Positions 57,075 through 64,000 of a stretch of DNA of 64,000 bases are shown here, one piece after another. The position numbers and the translations under genes are program-made. The stretch is from Lactobacillus amylolyticus DSM 11664 (GTDB lineage Bacteria > Bacillota > Bacilli > Lactobacillales > Lactobacillaceae): positions 62,001 to 126,000 of the forward strand of contig NZ_ADNY01000013.1 of the NCBI RefSeq assembly GCF_000178475.1, in the 5' to 3' direction. Position 1 is the first letter of the stretch, and each line of letters starts with the position of its first letter. The notes below the pieces were generated by a model, which was not told where the DNA came from, did not search any database, and worked only from the letters and a program-made list of their open reading frames with translations.

Positions 57075-57431
57075 TTAGTTTAAAGCTTTTTTAGCAGTAT
57101 CTGCTAACTTAGCAAAAGTTTCTGCATCGTTGTAAGCAATGTCAGCAAGCATCTTACGGTTCATGTCAACACCGGCCAACTTTAAGCCGTGCATTAACTT
57201 AGAATATGAAATATCGTTTTGTCTTGCAGCTGCGTTAATACGAGCGATCCATAACTTTCTGTATTCGCTCTTACGCTTTCTACGGTCACGGAATGCGTAC
57301 TTGTAGGAAACAAACAATTGAGTGCTTGCAGCCTTAAATTGCATATGCTTTGCGCCACGGTAACCCTTGGCAAGCTTCATAATCTTCTTACGACGTTTAC
57401 GTGTTACAGTTCCACCTTTAACTCTTGGCAT
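57075..57431 (-). CDS. rplT: 50S ribosomal protein L20
   Basis: A 118-residue basic protein ([20 protein letters not shown] ... [20 protein letters not shown]) that binds 23S rRNA early in 50S assembly. In Bacillota it also represses its own operon by binding the leader, which fits the L20-type leader upstream of infC. Last gene of infC-rpmI-rplT. Confidence 0.97.
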   Translation of the reverse strand: MPRVKGGTVTRKRRKKIMKLAKGYRGAKHMQFKAASTQLFVSYKYAFRDRRKRKSEYRKLWIARINAAARQNDISYSKLMHGLKLAGVDMNRKMLADIAYNDAETFAKLADTAKKALN

Positions 57432-57474
57432 CAGAAATTCCTCCTAATATCGTTATATCGTACTTAAATAATAA

Positions 57475-57675
57475 TTAACGCATTTGGGAAAGCATCTGTT
57501 TGATGCGCTTCATATCACTGCGTGAAACCATAGCAGCTTTTCTCAAATGACGACGTTGCTTCTTAGTCTTACCGTGGAAACGGTGACCAGTAAATGCGTG
57601 ATGACGCTTTAAACCACCATTAGCAGTTCTCTTAAAACGCTTAGCAGAAGCGCGGTGTGTTTTCATTTTTGGCAT
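57475..57675 (-). CDS. rpmI: 50S ribosomal protein L35
   Basis: A 66-residue basic protein ([40 protein letters not shown]) with the family's usual length and start. Middle gene of the operon. The GGAGG ribosome site is right before the ATG. Confidence 0.97.
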   Translation of the reverse strand: MPKMKTHRASAKRFKRTANGGLKRHHAFTGHRFHGKTKKQRRHLRKAAMVSRSDMKRIKQMLSQMR

Positions 57676-57695
57676 TGTTAAATTCCTCCAATTAA

Positions 57696-58232
57696 TTAGT
57701 TATTCTTTTTGTCTTTTTCACTCTTAGGTGCAAGCATCAAGAACATTGAACGACCTTCCATTTTAGGTCTGCTGATAACTGTTGCAATATCTGAAGTAGC
57801 TTCAGCCATCTTTTCAAGTACTTGTTGACCTAATTCCTTGTGAGTGATTGCTCGACCTCTGAAACGAATAGAAACACGAACCTTGGCTCCTTCTTTAGTA
57901 AGGAACTTTTTAGCATGCTTCAACTTAGTATCAAAGTCGTTTCCTTCAATTGTTGGACTTAAACGAATTTCCTTGACACTAACCGTCTTGGAATTCTTAC
58001 GAGATTCCTTCAACTTCTTTTGTTGTTGGAAACGGTACTTACCATAGTCCATGATTCGAGCAACTGGTGGCTTAGCATTGGGCGAAATCAAAGCTAAATC
58101 AAGTCCAGCGTCACTAGCTTGACGCATGGCTTCACTCTTTGAAACAACGCCTAATTGTTTACCATTTGCATCGATTAAACGAACCTCGCGTGCACGAATT
58201 CGATCGTTTAAGATTAAATCCCTTGGTATGAT
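57696..58232 (-). CDS. infC: Translation initiation factor IF-3 (rare AUC start)
   Basis: IF-3 binds the 30S subunit and checks the start codon. The C-terminal domain is clear ([20 protein letters not shown]). A first in-frame ATG at 58127 would delete the N-terminal domain, but the frame continues upstream as [20 protein letters not shown] and so on to [19 protein letters not shown], the conserved N-terminus. It begins at ATC (58230-58232) with GGAGG six bases upstream, giving 178 residues; an in-frame TGA lies two codons before it. A non-AUG start (AUC here, or the next codon AUA) is the known way infC is self-limited. First gene of the operon, behind an L20-type leader. Confidence 0.9.
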   Translation of the reverse strand: MIPRDLILNDRIRAREVRLIDANGKQLGVVSKSEAMRQASDAGLDLALISPNAKPPVARIMDYGKYRFQQQKKLKESRKNSKTVSVKEIRLSPTIEGNDFDTKLKHAKKFLTKEGAKVRVSIRFRGRAITHKELGQQVLEKMAEATSDIATVISRPKMEGRSMFLMLAPKSEKDKKNN

Positions 58233-58261
58233 TCTTCACCTCCGTGTTAATTTGAGGACAA

Positions 58262-58365
58262 GAAAAAGGCGGGATAAGTAACACCCACCTTTAATCAACA
58301 GAAATTATCGATCAGCCCAGAGGTTTATTAACTTAGGCGAGAAGCGGGAGCTTCTTCTTGTTCTC
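58262..58365 (-). promoter_or_regulatory. L20-type leader with terminator before infC
   Basis: The complement holds the region GCTCCCGCTTCTCGCCTAAG and CTCTGGGCTGATCG, resembling the Bacillota L20 leader in which RNA mimics the L20 site of 23S rRNA. It is followed by a terminator hairpin (GGTGGG/CCCGCC, T5) at 58268-58293. It ends just before the infC ribosome site. Confidence 0.75.
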
Positions 58366-58375
58366 AACTAGAAAT

Positions 58376-58404
58376 AGTATACTCGTTTAACTCTTATCAG
58401 TCAA
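58376..58404 (-). promoter_or_regulatory. Promoter of infC-rpmI-rplT
   Basis: On the complement, TTGACT and TATACT are separated by 17 bases, placed at the leader start. Confidence 0.8.
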
Positions 58405-58413
58405 CAAGAGATT

Positions 58414-60348
58414 TTAGTTTTTACGTGAGTATGACTTGACGTCAGCATCAATTTCGTTAATGAAGTCATCAAGACTCTTTGAGATTTCTTCATCAGTACC
58501 GTAACGACGAACGTTTACGCTATTTGACTTCATTTCTTCATCACCTAATACCAAAGTGTATGGTACCTTTTGGGTTTGTGATTCACGAATCTTGTAGCCA
58601 AGCTTTTCATTACGGTTGTCAACTTCTGCTCTGAAGCCGCGCTTAGCAAGTTCTTGACGAACCTTTTCTGCATATTCGCCGTGAGCGTCATTGTTAACTG
58701 GAATGATTTCAGCTTGAATTGGTGCAAGCCAAGTTGGGAAGGCACCCTTGTAAATTTCGGTCAAGTAAGCGATGAATCTTTCCATAGTACCTACGATACC
58801 ACGGTGAATCATAACTGGACGGTGTTCTTCACCATCTTTACCAACATAAGTCAAACCGAAACGATCTGGAAGCATGAAGTCAAGTTGAATAGTTGACATG
58901 GTTTCATCATTACCTAAAGCAGTCTTAGTTTGAATATCAAGCTTTGGACCGTAGAAGGCAGCTTCACCTTCAGCTTCAACATAGTCAAGGCCAAGGTCAT
59001 CCATAGCACCTTTAAGCATCTTTTGACTTCTTTCCCACATTTCATCGTTGGCAAAGTACTTTTGAGTGTTCTTTGGATCACGGTATGAAAGTCTGAAGTA
59101 GTAGTCAGTAATGTCAAAGTCTTTGTAAACATCCATGATCAACTTCAAAATCTTAGCAAATTCATCTTGAACTTGATCCAAGGCAACAAAGGTGTGACCA
59201 TCGTTCAAAGTCATTTCACGTACACGTTGAAGACCTGACAAAGCACCGGATTTTTCATATCTGTGCATCATACCAAGTTCAGCAACACGAAGTGGCAAGT
59301 CACGGTATGAACGAATGTGGTGCTTAAAGATTTGAATATGTGAAGGACAGTTCATTGGACGAAGTTCAAGCATTTCGCCATCACCCATGTCCATTGGTGG
59401 GAACATATCGTCACGGTAGTGTGCCCAGTGACCTGAAGTCTTATAAGCATCAAGGTTCATCAAAACTGGAGTATATACGTGTTGGTAACCGTCAGCTACT
59501 TCACGGTCGATGATGTAACGTTCAACGACACGACGAATGGTAGCCCCCTTTGGCATCCAGTAAGGAAGACCTGCACCAACCTTTGGATCAACGAAGAAGA
59601 GGTCAAGGTCACGACCAATAGTTCTGTGGTCACGTTCCTTGATTTCTTGACGACGCTTAAGATCAGCCTTTAAGTCAGCTTCCTTGAAGAAGGCAGTACC
59701 AAAGATTCTTTGAAGCATTGGGTTTGAAGATTTGCCCCCCCAGTAAGCACCAGCTACTGACAAAAGCTTGAAGTGCTTGATCTTGCCAGTGTTTGGAAGA
59801 AGTGCGTCAAAGCCAAAGTCAACAAAGTCGCCAAGCTTATATGCATCAACAACATCATCGTCAATCTTAGCAAGAAGTGCACTCTTGTATGGATCGTCTT
59901 TATATTCATCTTCAAGATCTGACTTGCTTACGCGAACGTGTTCAATCTTTTCACCGTTCTTAATAGCCTTTTCCATAGCTTTTTCAAGTTCTGGCAATTC
60001 ACCAATCTTAATTTGGTCATCCTTGTCAGTATCAACATAGAAGCCACCTTCATCGGTAACATGTTCACCTAAGTGAAGCTTTGGATATTTAGCTTTAGCA
60101 ACTGCTTCAAAAAGGAATGCGGCAGTAGCACGCAAAACATCTAAGCCTTCTTTATCCTTATCAGTGATGATTGCAACTTCAGCATCACTATCAAGTTCGT
60201 AGTCAAGTGGTTCAATTTGACCATTAACCTTACCTGCTACAGCAGCTTTTCCAAGTGAAGTAGCAATCTTATGTGCTAAATCAGCGATTGACAAGTTTTC
60301 ATCAAAATCTTTCTTTGAGCCATCTGGCAAAGTAATTGAAAAACTCAT
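58414..60348 (-). CDS. thrS: Threonyl-tRNA synthetase
   Basis: A 644-residue class II synthetase. An N-terminal TGS domain ([20 protein letters not shown]) is followed by the editing domain, with its second additional domain around [12 protein letters not shown], then the catalytic core ([20 protein letters not shown], motif 2 [17 protein letters not shown], motif 3 [17 protein letters not shown]) and the anticodon-binding domain (from about 545). The start ATG 60348 follows GGAGGG; longer in-frame starts run into the T-box. Single gene under T-box control. Confidence 0.96.
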   Translation of the reverse strand: MSFSITLPDGSKKDFDENLSIADLAHKIATSLGKAAVAGKVNGQIEPLDYELDSDAEVAIITDKDKEGLDVLRATAAFLFEAVAKAKYPKLHLGEHVTDEGGFYVDTDKDDQIKIGELPELEKAMEKAIKNGEKIEHVRVSKSDLEDEYKDDPYKSALLAKIDDDVVDAYKLGDFVDFGFDALLPNTGKIKHFKLLSVAGAYWGGKSSNPMLQRIFGTAFFKEADLKADLKRRQEIKERDHRTIGRDLDLFFVDPKVGAGLPYWMPKGATIRRVVERYIIDREVADGYQHVYTPVLMNLDAYKTSGHWAHYRDDMFPPMDMGDGEMLELRPMNCPSHIQIFKHHIRSYRDLPLRVAELGMMHRYEKSGALSGLQRVREMTLNDGHTFVALDQVQDEFAKILKLIMDVYKDFDITDYYFRLSYRDPKNTQKYFANDEMWERSQKMLKGAMDDLGLDYVEAEGEAAFYGPKLDIQTKTALGNDETMSTIQLDFMLPDRFGLTYVGKDGEEHRPVMIHRGIVGTMERFIAYLTEIYKGAFPTWLAPIQAEIIPVNNDAHGEYAEKVRQELAKRGFRAEVDNRNEKLGYKIRESQTQKVPYTLVLGDEEMKSNSVNVRRYGTDEEISKSLDDFINEIDADVKSYSRKN

Positions 60349-60365
60349 TATTTCCCTCCAGAAAA

Positions 60366-60590
60366 ATAAAAAAGCCCCAGTGCCATACAGCACTGGGACG
60401 TTAATTAGCGTGGTTCCACCCAAAATTCAGACTAGCGTACGTCTAGCCTCTCGTATGAACTGATAAAGGAGCTCACCCATTTTATTGTATTTTGGGAGCG
60501 AAAGAATCGGGACGACTTTCTAATGAAGAACTTCCAGAACTAGGTTCTTCTCTCTGAGACGAAAGTCGTCATATCTCTTTCATTAACTGA
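60366..60590 (-). promoter_or_regulatory. T-box riboswitch of thrS
   Basis: The complement has the T-box sequence GGGTGGAACCACGC (60408-60421) followed by the terminator CGTCCCAGTGCT/AGCACTGGGGC-type hairpin (CCCAGTGC/GCACTGGG) and T6. Stem I-like sequence upstream includes the inverted repeat ACGACTTTC/GAAAGTCGT. I could not fix the Thr specifier codon with certainty. Confidence 0.88.
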
Positions 60591-60591
60591 T

Positions 60592-60619
60592 ATTATACGC
60601 GCTCCCATTTTCTAATCAA
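60592..60619 (-). promoter_or_regulatory. Promoter of the thrS leader
   Basis: On the complement, TTGATT and a perfect TATAAT are 16 bases apart. Confidence 0.7.
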
Positions 60620-60628
60620 GTCCTAATT

Positions 60629-61528
60629 TTAAATTTTTCTGCGATTTGGACCAGAAACAATAACTTCTCTAGCCAAAAAGCGAATCCGCTGCATAATTCT
60701 CGCAGCTTTAACCTTATCTAAACTATTTTTTGTTTCGGCAAAATGCTCTTCTAAAGCCTCCATATCAAGATTAGAAGAGAAGAAAGTAGGCAAAACATTG
60801 TCCATTCTTGCCTGCAAAATTACGCCTAAAACATCATCTCTAGACCATGGACTTAATGTTTCTGCTCCAATATCATCTAAAATCAAAAGATCGCATTCCG
60901 CAACGCGTTTAATCTCAGCTTGCAAACTATTATCTTCAAAGTGACTTGATAAGCCTGCAATAAAAGTCGGTACATGCAAAAAGATTACGTTTTTGCCGCT
61001 TTGGGCAACTTGATTTGCTAGTCCAGCCAAAATATAGGTCTTTCCTCGGCCAAAATCGCCAGAGAGATACAGGCCTTGCTGATGAGGATTCTTGCTATAT
61101 TTTTTCAAGAACTCACCAATCTGAGTTAGCGCTTCTTTTCGTCCCTTGTCAATCTCAATCTCACTCAGACGGACATCATGCAACCGTTCAGGCAAATCGA
61201 TTAGCTGCAAATGCGCTTTGGTGTTTTTTTCCATATCTGCTTCAATTTTTTCAGCAGTTGGCCGGTAGCGAACGTCGATCACCTTGCCATTTAAGAAGAG
61301 TTCGGGCTCATAACCCGCCATCACCTTATTGGGATCCTGCAGCTGTGAATAAAATTCGAATAAATTCGGCATGGAAGTTTTGACCATGTTTTTATCAATT
61401 TTATTCTTATTTTTAATTAAAAAATCTCGTACTGCAGGATTATGCAGAATCTCTGTTTGCAACTCACCTTGATCGCCCAAATTGCGTTTTTTCACGATTT
61501 TATTGATCACATCACCAATCGGTTGCAT
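60629..61528 (-). CDS. dnaI: Primosomal protein DnaI (helicase loader)
   Basis: A 299-residue AAA+ ATPase that loads the replicative helicase DnaC onto DNA with DnaB and DnaD. Walker A is YLSGDFGRGKTYILAGLA, Walker B LLILDDIGAETLS, and the N-terminal helicase-binding part is at 1-120. It is 10 bases after dnaB on the same strand, in the conserved dnaB-dnaI order. Confidence 0.94.
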   Translation of the reverse strand: MQPIGDVINKIVKKRNLGDQGELQTEILHNPAVRDFLIKNKNKIDKNMVKTSMPNLFEFYSQLQDPNKVMAGYEPELFLNGKVIDVRYRPTAEKIEADMEKNTKAHLQLIDLPERLHDVRLSEIEIDKGRKEALTQIGEFLKKYSKNPHQQGLYLSGDFGRGKTYILAGLANQVAQSGKNVIFLHVPTFIAGLSSHFEDNSLQAEIKRVAECDLLILDDIGAETLSPWSRDDVLGVILQARMDNVLPTFFSSNLDMEALEEHFAETKNSLDKVKAARIMQRIRFLAREVIVSGPNRRKI

Positions 61529-61538
61529 TATTACTCAC

Positions 61539-62882
61539 CTACTTTGATCCATTCTGATCTTCTAAGTTCTTGAAGAAATTCTTTAAATCTTCTGAATTGA
61601 CATTGGAATCTGTCTTGGCTTTTTTCTTGCTCCAATCAGTTCCCTTTTCAACGTGCTTAGGTTGATTATAGCCATAGCGTTGCGGCTTTTTGCTCCGCTT
61701 TTCCTGTCTTTTCTCCAGATATTGCAACGCCTGCGGTGCCGATGCAATACCATGCTGCAGCCAATCATTGGCAATCCGATATGCCAAATTGGGCGATACC
61801 ATTGAATCGTAAGTTAAGCAGGCATAGACCAAAACGTTGATCAAATCGCTTGGCAGGCCATATTGGCTGCGCAAAACATTCAGAGTCCGTTTTTCGCCTG
61901 GACTTGCAAAACCGCCCTTATCAGCTTTAATTTGATACAAAAATTCAGCCGGTGACATCTGAGTTGCGTCTTGCAGCAGTTTTTGCTTATCAGTTGATAC
62001 TTTGACTGGTCTTGCCTGATTGCTATCCTGTGTTAATTCATGATTAACCTGTTTACGGGTATGGGAGCTGCGGTAATTTTCGGCGATCAAATTCTCTATT
62101 TTCCGCAAGTCCAATTCCTGTTGACCGTGCAAACTAGGCAGACTTTCATCAATAAATTCTTGTTCGTCTAAGCCATAGGTCTGCATTACGCCCAAGATCT
62201 GCGCCTTCTTATGATCAATTTCAGAACTTGGAATGCTGTAACGGGCAAATTGATCTTTCATAAAGCCCCAGTCAACATGATCGTTTTGATTAACTTCTGC
62301 GGTTTTTACCTTTGGCGCCGTATTTTCTTGAGCTGCTTGGATTACTTCTGTTGACGGATTAATTGCTTCATCCCCCGGCAGATGAAAGACTTCAATAAAT
62401 GAAGCTGAAATATCGCGAGCATTTTTGACTTTTTTTTGTCGACTTCTGGTTTTCTTGGCAAAATAATGACTTAAACTGTGAAAAGCCGTGTTGCCAACCT
62501 TTTCTTTCAGCAGACTAGCCAATAGCTGCGTAGAAAAAAATTCTTGTGAGCTAGGAACTTTTAACAATTTAAAGGCCAAAACCTGATTAACAACATTATC
62601 AACTAAGTAAGTCTGAACTAATCCGACAGCTTCCAACTTGTGCAAAGAGCGGAAAAGCAACTTTAAATTGCAGTCCAGCTGCTCTTGTAAAGAATAGATT
62701 CCCTGAGCATCTGACAAAATGGAATATGGATTAAAATTTTGAATCAAGGTTTGATATAAAGCAATTGCTGTCGACCCAACCAAGGGCTGATAAAGTTTAA
62801 TCAGAATTTGCTCATCATCTGGAAAAAGATCAATTTGATTCAGCACATAAAAGGGCTGCTTGGGATCAGCTGTCTCAAACAT
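61539..62882 (-). CDS. dnaB: Replication initiation protein DnaB (primosome)
   Basis: A 447-residue Bacillota-type DnaB (not the helicase). It has an N-terminal winged-helix-like part (PFYVLNQIDLFPDDEQILIK) and a C-terminal DnaD/DnaB-2 domain around residues 330-400 (GEKRTLNVLRSQYGLPSDLI, VLVYACLTYD). It bridges DnaA/DnaD and DnaI at the origin. The start overlaps the nrdR stop by one base. The tail is basic. Confidence 0.92.
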   Translation of the reverse strand: MFETADPKQPFYVLNQIDLFPDDEQILIKLYQPLVGSTAIALYQTLIQNFNPYSILSDAQGIYSLQEQLDCNLKLLFRSLHKLEAVGLVQTYLVDNVVNQVLAFKLLKVPSSQEFFSTQLLASLLKEKVGNTAFHSLSHYFAKKTRSRQKKVKNARDISASFIEVFHLPGDEAINPSTEVIQAAQENTAPKVKTAEVNQNDHVDWGFMKDQFARYSIPSSEIDHKKAQILGVMQTYGLDEQEFIDESLPSLHGQQELDLRKIENLIAENYRSSHTRKQVNHELTQDSNQARPVKVSTDKQKLLQDATQMSPAEFLYQIKADKGGFASPGEKRTLNVLRSQYGLPSDLINVLVYACLTYDSMVSPNLAYRIANDWLQHGIASAPQALQYLEKRQEKRSKKPQRYGYNQPKHVEKGTDWSKKKAKTDSNVNSEDLKNFFKNLEDQNGSK

Positions 62883-63352
62883 TAATTATTATCCTTCTCT
62901 CGTTTGGCCATCATGTCTTCCATTGTTTTCATGAAACTAGACATATCTTTAAATTCACGGTAAATCGAGGCAAAACGAATGTATGCAACATCGTCAATAT
63001 TAGCCAAATCATCCATCACGAACTGGCCAATCTTCTTGGATGAAATTTCGCTTACGCCTTGCTTTCTGATTTTATTTTCAACATCGTCCGTCAAGTGTTC
63101 GAATTGTTCACTGGAAATCGGACGTTTTTGTCCTGCCGCCATTACACCATGCAAAATCTTTTCCCGGTTAAATGGCTCACGGGTACCATCATTCTTGATA
63201 ACTAATAATGGTGCGGTTTCAACTCTCTCAAAGGTAGTAAAACGAAAACCGCAATTTTCACACTCGCGCCGACGTCTAATTGCACGATTTTCATCACTTG
63301 AACGCGAGTCAATCACACGTGAAGAATTATGATGACAATTTGGACATTCCAT
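62882..63352 (-). CDS. nrdR: Transcriptional repressor NrdR
   Basis: A 156-residue repressor of ribonucleotide reductase genes. The N-terminal zinc ribbon is MECPNCHHNSSRVIDSR ... CENCGFRFTTFE with four Cys, followed by the ATP-cone (LLVIKNDGTREPFNREKILH). It senses ATP/dATP. It starts two bases after the coaE stop and runs into dnaB. Confidence 0.97.
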   Translation of the reverse strand: MECPNCHHNSSRVIDSRSSDENRAIRRRRECENCGFRFTTFERVETAPLLVIKNDGTREPFNREKILHGVMAAGQKRPISSEQFEHLTDDVENKIRKQGVSEISSKKIGQFVMDDLANIDDVAYIRFASIYREFKDMSSFMKTMEDMMAKREKDNN

Positions 63353-63354
63353 AA

Positions 63355-63957
63355 TTATCCCTCTGCTTCAACTTTCAATAAGATTTCTTTTAATTTCTCT
63401 TCTAATTCATCTATTGTACCAGTATTATCCACTACAAAGTCCGCCTTGGCAATCTTTTTTGCTAATGGCATTTGACTATCAATTCTGGCTTGCGCTTGAC
63501 TTTCAGTTAAATTATTGCGTTCCATCAATCGCTTTAGCTGTAAACTTTCAGGCAAACTAATCACTAATACGAAGTCACACAGCCTTTGGCCCCCTGTTTC
63601 ATATAGTAAAGGCGCATCAAAAACGACAATCTTTTCTGCCTGTTCGCGATACTTGTTTAGCTTATTTACTACTTCTTGATAAATCAGGGGATGTGTTATT
63701 TCATCCAACCGCTGCATTTTTTGCGGATTATGAAAAACAATTTCTCCGAGCCTTTTGCGATTAATCTTTTTGTCTGAATCCAGAATTGCAGAAGAGAACT
63801 CTGTCACAACTTCGTTATATCCCTGTTTGCCTGGATCATAAATATGATGCGCAATTTTATCGGAATCAACGATTGGAATATGATGTTTTTTAAAGAAATT
63901 ATCCGCGGTGCTTTTACCTGTCGCAATTCCACCGGTTAAACCTAAAACTAAAGTCAT
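63355..63957 (-). CDS. coaE: Dephospho-CoA kinase
   Basis: A 200-residue P-loop kinase performing the last step of CoA synthesis. The P-loop is LVLGLTGGIATGKSTA, and the lid and substrate motifs DSDKIAHHIYDPGKQGY and VVFDAPLLYETG are present. The start ATG 63957 follows AGGTGA and overlaps the mutM stop (ATGA). The order mutM-coaE-nrdR-dnaB-dnaI is the usual one. Confidence 0.95.
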   Translation of the reverse strand: MTLVLGLTGGIATGKSTADNFFKKHHIPIVDSDKIAHHIYDPGKQGYNEVVTEFSSAILDSDKKINRKRLGEIVFHNPQKMQRLDEITHPLIYQEVVNKLNKYREQAEKIVVFDAPLLYETGGQRLCDFVLVISLPESLQLKRLMERNNLTESQAQARIDSQMPLAKKIAKADFVVDNTGTIDELEEKLKEILLKVEAEG

Positions 63958-64000
63958 TGATAGTTCACCTGACAATGTGGACAAAATGTGGTTCCACGGC
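63954..64000 (-). CDS. mutM: Formamidopyrimidine-DNA glycosylase, 3' end only
   Basis: Only the last 14-15 codons are inside the window. They read RGTTFCPHCQVNYQ and stop; the CxxC pair is the second half of the C-terminal zinc finger of MutM/Fpg, which removes 8-oxoguanine from DNA. The stop TGA overlaps the coaE ATG by four bases, as in other lactobacilli. The rest lies beyond the right edge. Confidence 0.85.
   Translation of the reverse strand, partial: RGTTFCPHCQVNYQ

Overview
The window is low-GC (roughly 40%) Gram-positive chromosomal DNA. It most likely comes from a Lactobacillus of the acidophilus/delbrueckii group. The signs are a 793-residue PepX, an S-layer (SLAP) domain remnant, a galactose Leloir cluster with class II GalT, an L-2-hydroxyisocaproate-type dehydrogenase and typical Bacillota gene neighbourhoods. 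I could not fix the species. The window holds about 60 genes, most of them housekeeping and most on the minus strand.

Layout. 1-4.2 kb: a truncated YitT-type membrane gene, a DUF2325 protein, a tautomerase, an ECF S component and a decayed TagE/GtfA-like glycosyltransferase. 4.27 kb: tRNA-Arg(TCT). 4.4-7.3 kb: an ArsC/Spx-like protein and pepX. 7.3-17.3 kb: the whole UMP pathway, as pyrR-pyrB-pyrC-carA-carB and pyrD on minus and pyrF-pyrE on plus, with three PyrR-type attenuators. 17.3-20.3 kb: a frameshifted ClC channel gene, an OsmC-like gene and an MFS transporter. 20.3-26.3 kb: galK-galT-galM, a LacI-type regulator, and a divergent galE that carries a frameshift. 26.3-29.6 kb: an orphan protein, a Cof-type HAD phosphatase and two broken Rgg-like regulators. 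29.7 kb: an SLAP remnant. 29.8-38 kb: glnA, ynbB, miaA, rhodanese-like, yqgQ, rhomboid, 5-FCL, rpmG and a class B PBP. 38-41.6 kb: a YfhO-type protein and a BadF-type kinase. 41.6-47.3 kb: HicDH, greA, T-box-pheST and an HxlR regulator. 47.4-52 kb: a TrmH-like methylase, acylphosphatase, yidC and a two-component system. 52-57 kb: DUF177, tmcAL, rsfS, yqeK, nadD, yqeH and yqeG. 57-60.6 kb: infC-rpmI-rplT behind an L20-type leader, and T-box-thrS. 60.6-64 kb: dnaI, dnaB, nrdR, coaE and the 3' end of mutM.

Regulation can be read directly in many places: three pyr attenuators, two T-boxes, an L20-type leader, candidate GalR operators plus a cre site, and many good -35/-10 promoters and intrinsic terminators. 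infC probably starts at a rare AUC codon, which restores its conserved N-terminus.

The most striking global feature is a set of single-base indels, mostly in homopolymers, that break otherwise good genes (yitT start, glycosyltransferase, ClC, galE, second Rgg). There are also two C-to-T-type nonsense codons (glycosyltransferase, first Rgg). Some may be sequencing errors; the nonsense codons argue for real decay in at least two genes. I found no CRISPR array, intact insertion sequence, prophage or obvious new multi-gene system. The best candidates for new biology are the orphan 150-residue protein, the rhodanese-like protein without its cysteine, and the repeat structures in the pheS and glnA leaders.
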